Positions 24,638-33,366 of a stretch of 64,000 bases of DNA are shown piece after piece. The notes under the pieces were generated by a model. That model ran no database searches. It was not told the DNA's origin and worked only from the letters and a program-made list of their open reading frames with translations. Each line of letters starts with the position of its first letter. The stretch's first letter is position 1. A program made the translations under genes and the position numbers. This DNA is from Bacteroidales bacterium UBA3844 (GTDB taxonomy: Bacteria; Bacteroidota; Bacteroidia; Bacteroidales; Paludibacteraceae), in contig DGHQ01000049.1 in assembly GCA_002392915.1 (NCBI GenBank), positions 62,001 through 126,000 of the forward strand. The letters are read 5' to 3'.

Positions 24638-25996
24638 TTACTGTTTAAAAAAACTAATTCTAAGTATTTGCTTTGTCTGTTCGTCTATCCTGAAACGGTT
24701 GTCTGTTCGTTGGCCCACCACCCAAATGATGTCGCCACATTTGCCGTCTGTCAGGATCCATGTATTTTCTTTTTCAAATAAACTAAGTTTCTGATCCACA
24801 AAGAAATCGCTGAGCTTTTTTCTGCCTTTCATTCCAAACGGACAGAAAGAGTCGGCTTGTTTCCATTTCCTCAATGTCAGAGGGAATGTCAGTTTTTTAT
24901 AGTCGACGCAGCATACGTTTTTGTCTTTGACGATTGTGAAACTGTTGCTGTCGAATATCTCGGCCATGAATTTGAGGTTGAGATTGAAGAATGCCGCGAC
25001 GTTGCGTATCTCATATTCTTCTTGCTCGTCCGCATACATTTCGTTGTCTTCTTTTCGCAGCTGTATGAAGAGTTTGTCTCTGTCTCTGAGCGCGCGTATT
25101 CCGGAGGCGGAATAGAACTGTTTTCCTGAAGAGTTTTCCTCAAATATGCATGTGAAGATGTTGTACACTGTGGATGCGGAAAAACCGTATGGCTTCAACA
25201 CCTCATATAATACATATATCGGTTCGGGCGCCGTGCGTATCTTTTCAATGTCGAGCACATCCATGCCCTCCCTGTGCTCTACGATCTCATCACGAAGGAT
25301 CTCCACGTAGTGCATCACGAAATTTTGCGCGCGTGTGAGGTTTTCGATGCTTTGGATTGTCGACGTGCGGAAACTTGGATTGATGGTTTCCAATGCGGGG
25401 ATGATGATGTTGCGCACCTTGTTCCTCACATAGACCACTTCGCTGTTGGTGCTGTCCTCGACGTAGTCAAGACCATTGTCGTATATGTAGTCGTTGATGT
25501 CGTTGCGTGTGATGCGGAGGAACGGACGTACGATATTGCCGTTTTTGGCTTTTATACCTGTCAGACCATGCAGGCCTGTGCCTCGGGTGATATTGATCAG
25601 GAATGTCTCCACCACGTCGTCGGCATGGTGTGCCACCGCTATATATTTGCATCCCGTCAACTTGAGCAGGGATTCAAACCATTCATAACGCAGTTCACGG
25701 GCTGCCATTTCAATCGACAGCTTGTTCTGGCGGGCATACAGCTCTGTATCGAAATCTATAGTGTAGAATGGCACATCCATATCCTGGACGTGCTTTGTCA
25801 CAAATTCGCTGTCTCTGTTGGATTCCTCTCCGCGGAGATGGAAATTGCAGTGTGCGACGACGATGTCATAACCCAAACGATAAAGCACATGCAGAAGAGC
25901 AATGGAGTCACGTCCACCGCTCACACCGATAAGGATTTTGTCCTTTCTTGTGAAAAGAGCCTCTTTTTCGATAAATTGCTTTACCTTCGTTTCCAT
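24638..25996 (-). CDS. tilS: tRNA(Ile)-lysidine synthase
   Basis: This 452-residue enzyme converts the wobble cytidine of a CAU-anticodon tRNA to lysidine so that it reads AUA as isoleucine. The ATP-pyrophosphatase P-loop is ILIGVSGGRDSIALLHVL (about 21-38), followed by HCNFHLRGEESNRDSEF and AHHADDVVETFLINITRGTG, both TilS hallmarks. The C-terminal domain (FPLTLRKWKQADSFCPFGMK) is the tRNA-binding TilS_C region. It is the first gene of the tilS-recA-hflX cluster and lies 26 bp downstream of a T9SS cargo gene. Confidence 0.95.
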   Translation of the reverse strand: METKVKQFIEKEALFTRKDKILIGVSGGRDSIALLHVLYRLGYDIVVAHCNFHLRGEESNRDSEFVTKHVQDMDVPFYTIDFDTELYARQNKLSIEMAARELRYEWFESLLKLTGCKYIAVAHHADDVVETFLINITRGTGLHGLTGIKAKNGNIVRPFLRITRNDINDYIYDNGLDYVEDSTNSEVVYVRNKVRNIIIPALETINPSFRTSTIQSIENLTRAQNFVMHYVEILRDEIVEHREGMDVLDIEKIRTAPEPIYVLYEVLKPYGFSASTVYNIFTCIFEENSSGKQFYSASGIRALRDRDKLFIQLRKEDNEMYADEQEEYEIRNVAAFFNLNLKFMAEIFDSNSFTIVKDKNVCCVDYKKLTFPLTLRKWKQADSFCPFGMKGRKKLSDFFVDQKLSLFEKENTWILTDGKCGDIIWVVGQRTDNRFRIDEQTKQILRISFFKQ

Positions 25997-26022
25997 AGCG
26001 GAAATCTTAAGTTGTAGATAGT

Positions 26023-27378
26023 TTAGTTGTCTGTGTTTCTAACCAGGCTGACGGCACCTTTCAATTTATAGTCAGCGCCATCCACTCCTTTGGCTTTCAC
26101 CACATAGTAGTAGGCACCGATTGGAGCGTCATTGCCTTTGTATGTGCCGTCCCATCCCACTGTGATGTCTTTTGAATTGTACATCTCTTTGCCCATGGTG
26201 TTGTAGATCCAGATCTCATACTCATTGATGGATGTATAAGTCGGGCGTAACTCGTCGTTGTAGCTGTCGCCGTTAGGTGTGAACACTGTTGGCATCAGCA
26301 GGTATGATGTCTTTACTTTGAATCCTGTGACAATTGTGTCCTTGCATACGCCGTTGTCGCATGTAAGTGTTATGAAATGCGTTCCATAGTTTTGGATAGG
26401 CACCTGATTAACAGTCATGTCGTTGTAGAACTTGTTGTATCTGTTGCGGAATGTGCCGGTAGAGTCGTTGAAGAAACTCCATTCGTATGATGCGTCGACA
26501 GTGTCAGCAGGCGTGTTGTCGACGGAATTACGCTCCAAATTGATGGTCAGAGGCCCCGAATACATGTAGTTGCCGACGTTTGTTTTGGCATCTTCCAAAG
26601 TACCGAACACCAAATTGTCCTCACCACGTTTCTCTGTGTTGTGCGGTATGGCTTCACCCTCGACAGTGAGCTGCGCTGTGGAGAACGGCAGCAGTGAGCG
26701 GAAAGTGTCGGAGACGTATTCATACTGGGAGAATTTGTCTTTCAGCTTGAAGACGGTGTGTCTTTTAGGCTTTGTGACAAACAGTGTGGAATCGTTGTTG
26801 ACTCCGTTTACGACAACCTCAATTGGCTTGTCTTTGATGTTTATGCCATCTGCTTCGTAGTCTTCGTAAGTAAGGATGATATTGTCCTGGATATCGACAG
26901 TCTCACCTCTTGAGTTGACGTAAGAGTTGGCATAGACAAGATTCGAAAACTTCACTTTCAAATCTGGGGCGCAAACGAGGTTGCTTATAGTATCGTAATC
27001 ACAAACTTTCACTGTCGGCGCCACCGCGGTCTTCTTCACGTAGCACAAATATGCCTTGCCTGAATTTTCTTTCTCACCGTCGCCATCCGACTTATATAAG
27101 AGAGTGTAACACTTGCCTGTGCCTATTGTGACAGTTGCTCCTGTCACCTTGGCAGTGTCTTTTCCTGAAACAAGCATGGCGTTGTTTATTCCTGATTCTG
27201 TTTGGTCGGGGGCGATATTTATGGTTGCGCTGTCCGCATCACCCACAAAAACCAATTCACCAGACGATCCCTCCTTGTAAAAAGTGGTGGAGTTATCGAC
27301 TGGATTGAAAGAGACTGCTGAGGCTGCAAGTGTAGCCATGGCAGCAAAAATATTAGCGACGAAACGTCTTTTCTTCAT
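26023..27378 (-). CDS. Secreted protein with gliding-type (CHU) T9SS C-terminal domain
   Basis: This protein of 451 residues has a signal peptide (about 1-22, ending VSFNPVD) and no recognised enzyme domain in the body. The last 85 residues form a type B T9SS sorting domain: LMPTVFTPNGDSYNDELRP, YEIWIYNTMGKEMYNS, WDGTYKGNDAPIGAYYYVV. It should be exported through Sec and then the type IX system to the surface or medium. The body has beta-rich, Ig-like or PKD-like segments (YEWSFFNDSTGTFRN). Its stop overlaps nothing; its start overlaps the stop of the DUF4293 gene upstream by one base, so the pair is cotranscribed. Function unknown. Confidence 0.85.
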   Translation of the reverse strand: MKKRRFVANIFAAMATLAASAVSFNPVDNSTTFYKEGSSGELVFVGDADSATINIAPDQTESGINNAMLVSGKDTAKVTGATVTIGTGKCYTLLYKSDGDGEKENSGKAYLCYVKKTAVAPTVKVCDYDTISNLVCAPDLKVKFSNLVYANSYVNSRGETVDIQDNIILTYEDYEADGINIKDKPIEVVVNGVNNDSTLFVTKPKRHTVFKLKDKFSQYEYVSDTFRSLLPFSTAQLTVEGEAIPHNTEKRGEDNLVFGTLEDAKTNVGNYMYSGPLTINLERNSVDNTPADTVDASYEWSFFNDSTGTFRNRYNKFYNDMTVNQVPIQNYGTHFITLTCDNGVCKDTIVTGFKVKTSYLLMPTVFTPNGDSYNDELRPTYTSINEYEIWIYNTMGKEMYNSKDITVGWDGTYKGNDAPIGAYYYVVKAKGVDGADYKLKGAVSLVRNTDN

Positions 27379-27800
27379 TAGCGTAATCTGTTGAGGCTTC
27401 TAATCTTGGCTTCGTCCACTCCGATCGCTTTGATGGCGAGCATGTCCAAAATGATGGAAACAATCGGCATGAAAGTCGCCCAAGTAATGGAAATTCCATA
27501 TCCATCAAAATTATCTGTTGCCACATAAGCAGCGACGGCTGCGCTGTTTAAAAGTATAAGTATAATGGCCAAAGATATCACTCTCATCTGACGCACTCTG
27601 TTCTTATATAAGAAGATAGAGCCGAATGTGAGTAGCATGATGATAATATGAATAGTCATTGTGACAGGGAAATCCATCACTGAATAACTGCAAACGTCAA
27701 TAGTCTCCGCATTAAAAAACTTGATACAATCGTTACACGCTACCAAAAGCAAAAAAATGACGCTGATAAATAGATAAACTGTCTGTATTCTCTGAATCAT
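27378..27800 (-). CDS. DUF4293 family four-helix membrane protein
   Basis: This 140-residue inner-membrane protein has four hydrophobic helices (about residues 5-20, 47-63, 70-90 and 104-122). The opening MIQRIQTVYLFISVIFLLL is characteristic of DUF4293, a Bacteroidota family of unknown function. The ATG at 27800 fits the family start, rejecting an upstream in-frame extension. It ends in TAATG, where the next gene begins, indicating translational coupling. DUF4293 genes often lie near housekeeping genes such as rho; here the partner is a T9SS cargo protein. Confidence 0.85.
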   Translation of the reverse strand: MIQRIQTVYLFISVIFLLLVACNDCIKFFNAETIDVCSYSVMDFPVTMTIHIIIMLLTFGSIFLYKNRVRQMRVISLAIILILLNSAAVAAYVATDNFDGYGISITWATFMPIVSIILDMLAIKAIGVDEAKIRSLNRLR

Positions 27801-28006
27801 TTTTATAAAGTTTAAACCTAAAAGCAAAAGTAAGAAAAAAATGGAAACAAAAGCAAAATGTGATGAAATTTTACACATTTGTAATGTGTTTGTGCAATTT
27901 TTATTGCATAAATGTGCATTTTTATTGTATATTTATCCATTATCGGCATTTGAGAGCATGAGAAAATGTCATTTCTTTACTTTTGTGGGTTTTTATATGC
28001 AATAGA

Positions 28007-28597
28007 TTAATCTTTCAACCATTTCACAGATTTGCAATTTTTGAATGCATCCCATCCAATTTCCACTTTCTTCTTTGAATTATCAATAACAATATCAAGA
28101 TAGCTGCATCCATAAAAAGCCAAATCTCCGATGTTTGTCACACTCTTAGGAATGTTTATGCTGGTCAAATTGTAGCATCCTTCAAAAGCATGATCTCCGA
28201 TGCTCTTCACACCCTCAGGAATCTTAATGCTGGTCAATTTTTCGCATTCTGAAAAAGCCTGTTTTCCGATGCTAGTCACACCCTCAGGAATCTTAATGCT
28301 GGTCAAACTGCTACAACGAGAAAAAGCCCATTCTCCGATACTGGTCACCGTATATACGTTTCCTCCTATTCGCACTTTTTCTGGTATAGTGATTGAATCA
28401 TGATTACGATATGAAGACTCTTTTGTCACCTCCACTGTGGAATCCGATACAAATTCAAATCGCAGAAATGTTTCCGACGTGTCCACCACATTGATCTTCT
28501 GGTCCTCTCCGTTTTTTCCCTTCACGACCATATCTGCAGCCGACACAAACAGGCACAGAGCAAATGCCATAACCGATGCAAGTAGTTTTTTCGCCAT
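28007..28597 (-). CDS. BspA-like leucine-rich repeat protein
   Basis: This secreted protein of 196 residues has a signal peptide (AKKLLASVMAFALCLFVSA) and four to five LRR_5 repeats of 23 residues (GVTSIGKQAFSECEKLTSIKIPE and variants) from about residue 85. BspA-type repeats mediate surface adhesion or protein binding in oral and gut Bacteroidota. It has no visible anchor or T9SS domain, so the final location is unclear. The related gene at 30720-31430 encodes the same type of protein on the other strand, with the same VKWLK ending. Confidence 0.85.
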   Translation of the reverse strand: MAKKLLASVMAFALCLFVSAADMVVKGKNGEDQKINVVDTSETFLRFEFVSDSTVEVTKESSYRNHDSITIPEKVRIGGNVYTVTSIGEWAFSRCSSLTSIKIPEGVTSIGKQAFSECEKLTSIKIPEGVKSIGDHAFEGCYNLTSINIPKSVTNIGDLAFYGCSYLDIVIDNSKKKVEIGWDAFKNCKSVKWLKD

Positions 28598-28753
28598 ATC
28601 TCTTTCAAATTATATTTCAAAATTATTTGTCGTTGTGATAACGTCGCAAAATTAGATATATTTTATAAATGACAAAAATATCAATGCCAAATATGATGAA
28701 TGATTATTCATTCCGCATTTTTTGAATTTCGCATTTTGAATTTTAAGGTTCTC

Positions 28754-28795
28754 TCCTATTGCGGGCAGGTATGAAACCTGCCCCTACGATTATGG
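28754..28795. repeat. CCTGCCC-type dispersed hairpin (second family)
   Basis: CCTATTGCGGGCAGGTATGA, AACCTGCCCCTACGATTATGG forms a stem GGGCAGG/CCTGCCC. A near-identical copy (GGACAGGTTTCAAACCTGCC context) is at 49998-50037, joined to the first element family. Further partial hairpins (AGGGGTTTCAACCCCT; GGGAACCCCGAAGGGG) run to about 28886. Confidence 0.75.
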
Positions 28796-28906
28796 AAATG
28801 TAGCCCAGAATGGGCATCACAATTTAGGCAGGGGTTTCAACCCCTGTTTTGTGGATGACGTGCGCGACGGGAACCCCGAAGGGGTGAAATAAAATGGTAA
28901 AAAACA

Positions 28907-28945
28907 GCGACCGTTGGAATGGAAATCCCAACGGTCGCTAATTCT
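28907..28945 (-). terminator. Terminator of the PurF-like gene
   Basis: AGCGACCGTTGG and its complement (28929-28940) form a 12-bp stem. On the minus strand the stem is followed by GTTTTTTACC, 38 bp after the stop at 28978. A T-rich tract on the plus side would also allow use in the other direction. Confidence 0.88.
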
Positions 28946-28977
28946 TATTTTTTAACTCTTAATTCTTAATTAAGATT

Positions 28978-30390
28978 TTATTCGTGTCCGTAGCTGCTTC
29001 CGTCGAAACAGTGTGTGCAGACACATTCCTTAGGAAGACCTATTGCCTCGATGATGTTTTCAAGAGTGTTGAACTTCAATGAATCCATTCCCAAACGAGT
29101 GCGGATCTCATCCACCATCTTGTTGTAGCGTGCTGTGCCAGGAGTGATATATTCGTCGATATGGGCATCCATATCGCCACCTTCAAGCTCCTTCACGATA
29201 CGGCGAGTGATCAGCTCAAGCACCGATTTAGAAGCTGAGAAGTTGATGAACGGACATCCGTAAAGCAATGGCGGACAGCTGATACGCATGTGCACCTCTT
29301 TCACTCCGTAGTCGTATAGCACCTTGACATTGTCTCTCAACTGTGTGCCACGGACGATTGAGTCGTCGCAGAACATAGCCACTTTGTCTTTTAAAAGGGC
29401 TCTGTTTGGCACAAGCTTCATGCTTGCCACAAGTTCACGCATCTTCTGGTTGGTAGGAGTGAATGAGCGTGGCCAAGTAGGGGTATATTTCACGATGGCG
29501 CGACGGTATGGCACACCAAGACCGTTGGAGTAACCAAGCGCGTGGCCGATACCAGAGTCTGGAATAGCTGCCACATAGTCTGGCTTAACTTCGTCGTCCT
29601 TCGACATAAGCAGACCGCTCTTTACACGGAACTCGTCTACGTTGATATCCTCGTATGTTGAAGGTGGGTAACCGTAGTAGATCCACATGAATGAGCAGAT
29701 TTGCATCTTCTTCTCTGGCTTGCGCAACTGTTCGAATCCGTCGGCTGTGATAAGCACGATTTCGCCTGGGCCGATGTTGTAGACAGGCTCGTAGCCTAAG
29801 TTGGGATATGCCACCGTCTCTCCGGTCACTGCATACGCGCCCTCTTTCTTTCCGATCACAAGAGGAAGACGGCCATATTTGTCGCGGGCTGCGATGATAC
29901 CCTTCTCAGTGAGAAGGAGCATTGTGCATGAGCCTTTGATAGTGTTGTAGACGCGTTCAATTCCGTCTACAAAATTCTTTCCTTCAGTGATAAGCATTGA
30001 GATAAGCTCAGTCTGGTTGGTGTCGCCACCGCTGAATTCAGCGAAGTGGTGCATACGGTTGAGCAGATCTCCCTCTATTTCCTTAAGATTATTGATTTTC
30101 GCTACAGTCGCCACGGCGAATCTTCCCAGGTGGCTGTTGACGATGATTGGCTGCGAGTCTGTATCGCTGATCACTCCGATTCCGGAGTTGCCGCTGAACT
30201 TTTCAAGTTCTGGCTCAAATTTCGTTCTGAAATATGTGCTTTCCAAATTGTGGATAGATCTCACGAATCCCTTTTCCGAAAGAGTTGCCAATCCACCACG
30301 TTTTGTGCCAAGATGCGAGTTGTAGTCTGTTCCGTAGAACAAATCTTTCACGCAACTTTCTTTGCCGATAGTACCAAAAATGCCACCCAT
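28978..30390 (-). CDS. PurF-like amidophosphoribosyltransferase lacking the catalytic Cys
   Basis: This 470-residue protein has the PurF layout: N-terminal glutamine amidotransferase type 2 domain (1-~230) and a phosphoribosyltransferase domain with the PRPP loop MFCDDSIVRGTQLRDN. PurF needs a cysteine directly after the initiator methionine; here the N-terminus reads MGGIFGTIGKESC, with Gly in that place. Downstream family motifs (HLGTKRGGLATL; SGNSGIG; GDTNQTE) are kept. The ATG at 30390 is set by this homology; an in-frame upstream region encodes unrelated sequence. The enzyme may use ammonia, act on another substrate, or regulate. A CVCTHCF cysteine pair sits near the C-terminus. Confidence 0.85.
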   Translation of the reverse strand: MGGIFGTIGKESCVKDLFYGTDYNSHLGTKRGGLATLSEKGFVRSIHNLESTYFRTKFEPELEKFSGNSGIGVISDTDSQPIIVNSHLGRFAVATVAKINNLKEIEGDLLNRMHHFAEFSGGDTNQTELISMLITEGKNFVDGIERVYNTIKGSCTMLLLTEKGIIAARDKYGRLPLVIGKKEGAYAVTGETVAYPNLGYEPVYNIGPGEIVLITADGFEQLRKPEKKMQICSFMWIYYGYPPSTYEDINVDEFRVKSGLLMSKDDEVKPDYVAAIPDSGIGHALGYSNGLGVPYRRAIVKYTPTWPRSFTPTNQKMRELVASMKLVPNRALLKDKVAMFCDDSIVRGTQLRDNVKVLYDYGVKEVHMRISCPPLLYGCPFINFSASKSVLELITRRIVKELEGGDMDAHIDEYITPGTARYNKMVDEIRTRLGMDSLKFNTLENIIEAIGLPKECVCTHCFDGSSYGHE

Positions 30391-30543
30391 TTGTATTGTC
30401 TTGATGAAACTGCGTGCAAATTTAGTGATAAAAATTAAAAAGATGCCGTCAAGCATCATTTTTTTGAAGCAGACGGTGCTTTTACGTTTCTAACTGTTTG
30501 AACGACAAATTATCAACCTCCGTCTTTATATCGGAATAATTCC

Positions 30544-30636
30544 CGCCACCGTCCACCATCCACCGTCCACCGTCCACCATCCATCATCCATCATCCACCA
30601 TCCACCATCCACCATCCACCGTCCATCATCCACCGT
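30544..30636. repeat. CCACCGTC/CCACCATC heptamer tract
   Basis: Some thirteen imperfect tandem heptamers (CCACCAT, CCACCGT, CCATCAT) between divergent genes, with a shorter tract of the same units at 31480-31500. No promoter or frame is seen within it. Its copy number could vary by slippage. Confidence 0.88.
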
Positions 30637-30719
30637 TTATCGTCTCACATTTCTCCATATTAGAATAATTTAATAATTTTGTATCCGATAATAAAAAAAA
30701 ACGAAACCTACGAGAAGAG

Positions 30720-31430
30720 ATGAAAAAGAAAATCATAGCGATAATAGTGGCAATAGTTTTGATTATACCTGTAAGTAGTGGATGGTATGAATTTCTTCTC
30801 GATAATTTTTTTGATGCGAAATTAGCCTCATCCACACAATTGAAGTTTAGGAAAATATCAGATACGGAAGTGGAAGTGACAGGTTATGAATCTGATTTGG
30901 ATGAAAAAATAACAATCCCAGAGAAAATACAGATAGGATTAGATATATATAAAGTGACGAGCATCGGAAAAGAGGCCTTTAGCTGGTGCATCAGATTGAC
31001 CAGCATAAACATTCCTGAGAGTTTGACCAGCATCGGAGCGTCTGCTTTTTTAGGATGTGGAAGTTTGACGAGCATTAAAATTCCAGATGGAGTGACCAGC
31101 ATCGGAGCATCTGCTTTTTTAGGATGCAGCAGTTTGACAAGCATAAACATTCCAAAGGGGGTGACGAGCATCGGAAAAGAGGCCTTTAGCTGGTGCATCA
31201 GATTGACCAGCATAAACATTCCTGAGAGTTTGACCAGCATCGGATATAAGGCTTTTTATGGATGCAGCAGTTTGAACAGCATTAAGATTCCTGAGGGTGT
31301 GACCAGCATCAAAGAAGAGGCTTTTTGGGGATGTTGCAATCTTGAAATTGTAATTGATAATTCCGAGAATAATGTGGAGGTTGGAGAATCAGCGTTTGAA
31401 GGTTGCAAATCAGTGAAATGGTTGAAATAA
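30720..31430 (+). CDS. BspA-like leucine-rich repeat protein with exact internal duplication
   Basis: This protein of 236 residues has an N-terminal hydrophobic segment (KIIAIIVAIVLIIPVSSGW), a signal peptide or anchor, followed by seven LRR_5 repeats of 23 residues (VTSIGKEAFSWCIRLTSINIPE and variants) and the VKWLK end also seen in the 28007-28597 protein. An 84-bp stretch (30954-31037) is repeated exactly at 31161-31244, 207 bp (three repeat units) away, implying a recent in-frame expansion. A TAATTTTG box (30674-30681) lies 39 bp upstream. Probable role: adhesion or binding at the cell surface. Confidence 0.88.
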   Translation: MKKKIIAIIVAIVLIIPVSSGWYEFLLDNFFDAKLASSTQLKFRKISDTEVEVTGYESDLDEKITIPEKIQIGLDIYKVTSIGKEAFSWCIRLTSINIPESLTSIGASAFLGCGSLTSIKIPDGVTSIGASAFLGCSSLTSINIPKGVTSIGKEAFSWCIRLTSINIPESLTSIGYKAFYGCSSLNSIKIPEGVTSIKEEAFWGCCNLEIVIDNSENNVEVGESAFEGCKSVKWLK

Positions 31431-31501
31431 AGTCTCAACACCTGCTCCGAAGGATCCAATTCCCGTCTACCGCTATAAGCCATCATCCACCATCCACCAT
31501 C

Positions 31502-32320
31502 TTACGGATTCCATCTCTCCACATCCGTCTTTTCAGGCCTTGCTCTTTTGCCGTCCTCAATCTTTTCGTATGGTTTTGATTTAGACTTCTCGTTATCCTT
31601 TGATTTTACCGATTTTGGCTTACACTCGCCCTGTGTCTCGACTTTTGGTTTTGAGTGACGCACTCTATAGCGGATTCTGTTTTTCTTCTCGAAACGGAAC
31701 GGATAAGCGATAGTGAGTTGAGGGGATACCCAAGAAGAGATTTTTCTCTCTTTAGGAGCCTCATTTGTGACATATTCCACCTCTATTCCATCCTGCATGA
31801 CAGTTTCCGTCTCATCTTCACCCACTTTCTGCATATTATATTGTGGATAGATGGCGTAGCCTAAAGCGCAAACAAGACATTTGCCTTCACGCAGAGGAAT
31901 TCTGCCTCCGAAATAGAAGTCGACGTAGGGATATAGTTTGTCTTCACAGTAAGCCACACCGCCGGACTGTGCTATGGTGAGGATGTTTTTTCTGCCGAAA
32001 GTCCATCGTACGTTGACTGCGGCAGGAAATGCGAAAAAGTCGTTGAGCATATACATAGCTCCCACTTTTCCTCCCACGAAGAAATAGTTTGTGATCTGTG
32101 CTCCTGGAGTAGCGAACAATCCGAACGCAGGTTTCTTCTCACCTGTGGTGTCGGCAAGATCAGCAGTGAGCATGAAGTCACCGTAGAGTCGGAAGCCCGT
32201 CTTTTCTTTCGGTAGAGCCGAATGTTTTGAATATGATGAACGAGGATCTTTAGCCATAGATGTGAACAAACCGCACATCACGACCACCAACGTTAGAATT
32301 ATTCTTTTTATATTCTCCAT
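31502..32320 (-). CDS. Putative outer-membrane barrel protein with basic C-terminal tail
   Basis: This protein of 272 residues has a signal peptide (NIKRIILTLVVVMCGLFTSMA, cleavage near MAKD) and a body with alternating strands and glycine-aromatic turns (GFRLYGDFMLTADL; YFFVGGKVGAMYML; YPYVDFYFGGRI), suggesting an outer-membrane beta-barrel. The last 50 residues are Lys/Glu/Pro-rich and low in complexity. No family was recognised. It ends in a region of CCACCATC simple repeats. The gene stands alone; function is unknown. Confidence 0.65.
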   Translation of the reverse strand: MENIKRIILTLVVVMCGLFTSMAKDPRSSYSKHSALPKEKTGFRLYGDFMLTADLADTTGEKKPAFGLFATPGAQITNYFFVGGKVGAMYMLNDFFAFPAAVNVRWTFGRKNILTIAQSGGVAYCEDKLYPYVDFYFGGRIPLREGKCLVCALGYAIYPQYNMQKVGEDETETVMQDGIEVEYVTNEAPKERKISSWVSPQLTIAYPFRFEKKNRIRYRVRHSKPKVETQGECKPKSVKSKDNEKSKSKPYEKIEDGKRARPEKTDVERWNP

Positions 32321-32448
32321 GTTTTACTTGCAAGTTTCAGATTGCAAATATAATGTATTTATGTTCTTGTTTGGCATTTAATTGGAAATTAAATAAAACA
32401 ATAGAAATCCGTGGCGTCAATATTGAATGATTTGCAAATTCAGGCATC

Positions 32449-32841
32449 TCATTTCAGTTTGGCTATAGCCTTGCGACATTTCTGCTTGTCTTTTTCTGTC
32501 AGTTGAGGCTTTATCATCGTTCCTCCTCGTTCTATCTCCTTGACGATCTTAAATCCGGCATAATGGCATATTTCACGCATCATTCCGTAACCCAAGCGGT
32601 CGAACAATACTTTCATCTGTCCGGGAATGTTGCCCCAGTAGCACGGTGCTCCCAAGATGATGGCATCCGCCCAACGTAGTTTTTCCAATACACGTACAGT
32701 GTCGTCTTCTGGCAATACACATTTTTCTTTGGTACGGCAAGCCATACAGCCGATGCAAGGTTTCATTTCCAAATCCATTATATTCACGCTCTCCACCATC
32801 ATATTTTTCGACTCTGCCTCATTTCGCATTATGTCGAGCAT
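32449..32841 (-). pseudogene. Flavodoxin-like NAD(P)H-dependent FMN reductase, truncated
   Basis: The 130 codons encode the middle of the FMN_red/flavodoxin_2 family: KPCIGCMACRTKEKCVLPEDD and WADAIILGAPCYWGNIPGQMKVLFDRLG. The N-terminal strand and phosphate-binding loop (usually SPR.NGNT) are missing, since the frame opens within the first helix (LDIMRNEAES). A further stretch between LFDRLGYGMM and HYAGFKIV is shorter than in complete relatives. Without the FMN-phosphate loop the product is unlikely to bind flavin, so the gene is probably a remnant. A sequencing deletion is the alternative. Confidence 0.65.
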
Positions 32842-32898
32842 TTGTTAAAGGAAACTATTTTTGAGATGTATGTTGCAATCGAATTTGATGTGATGAGT

Positions 32899-33366
32899 TT
32901 ATATATTTTCGGCTCCCTCGGTTTCAAATGGTAAAAAAGTGCTAAAATGATTCTTCAATTTAATCATTGCATTTTGCTTATTTGTTGATGCTTTTGGGAA
33001 GGATTTCCCTATAATCCTTGCATGGAAAATAAAATTATAATTTTTGTAATTTAATTTAAAATATTCCTTTGTATTGATCAGTTGTTCTGCGGCTTTTTCG
33101 TAATTTTGGCCTTTGAACTCGACCAAGTATAAACGATTATCATCTACCAAAAGCCCTCCATCACATTTGTTTATTTTTTTGCTTTTAATCAATTTTCCAT
33201 CTATTTCTAGGCGAATACCAATGTGATTATTTGGATTTTCTGCTGTCCATTTTCTTTTATGTTCTCCTTTCAATACAAAAGATTTGCGTGTGTCGTTGCT
33301 CAATGTGGCATCATCTGGAAATTTCGGATCCGTGATTTCTATTCCATTATTCTGAATATTCATCAT
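32899..33366 (-). CDS. Putative PD-(D/E)XK-type nuclease partner of the AAA ATPase
   Basis: This protein of 155 residues is not recognised as a named family. The core KCDGGLLVDDNRLYLVEFKGQ (68-88) gives D69, then E83 and K85 in the D-x(n)-ExK arrangement of PD-(D/E)XK nucleases, followed by a helix with AAEQLINTKEYF. This pattern fits a small restriction-like or Holliday-type nuclease. The start (ATG 33366) lies inside the end of the ATPase gene, an overlap of 20 bp, so the two are coexpressed. The gene is AT-rich like its partner. Catalytic role is inferred from the motif only. Confidence 0.6.
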   Translation of the reverse strand: MMNIQNNGIEITDPKFPDDATLSNDTRKSFVLKGEHKRKWTAENPNNHIGIRLEIDGKLIKSKKINKCDGGLLVDDNRLYLVEFKGQNYEKAAEQLINTKEYFKLNYKNYNFIFHARIIGKSFPKASTNKQNAMIKLKNHFSTFLPFETEGAENI

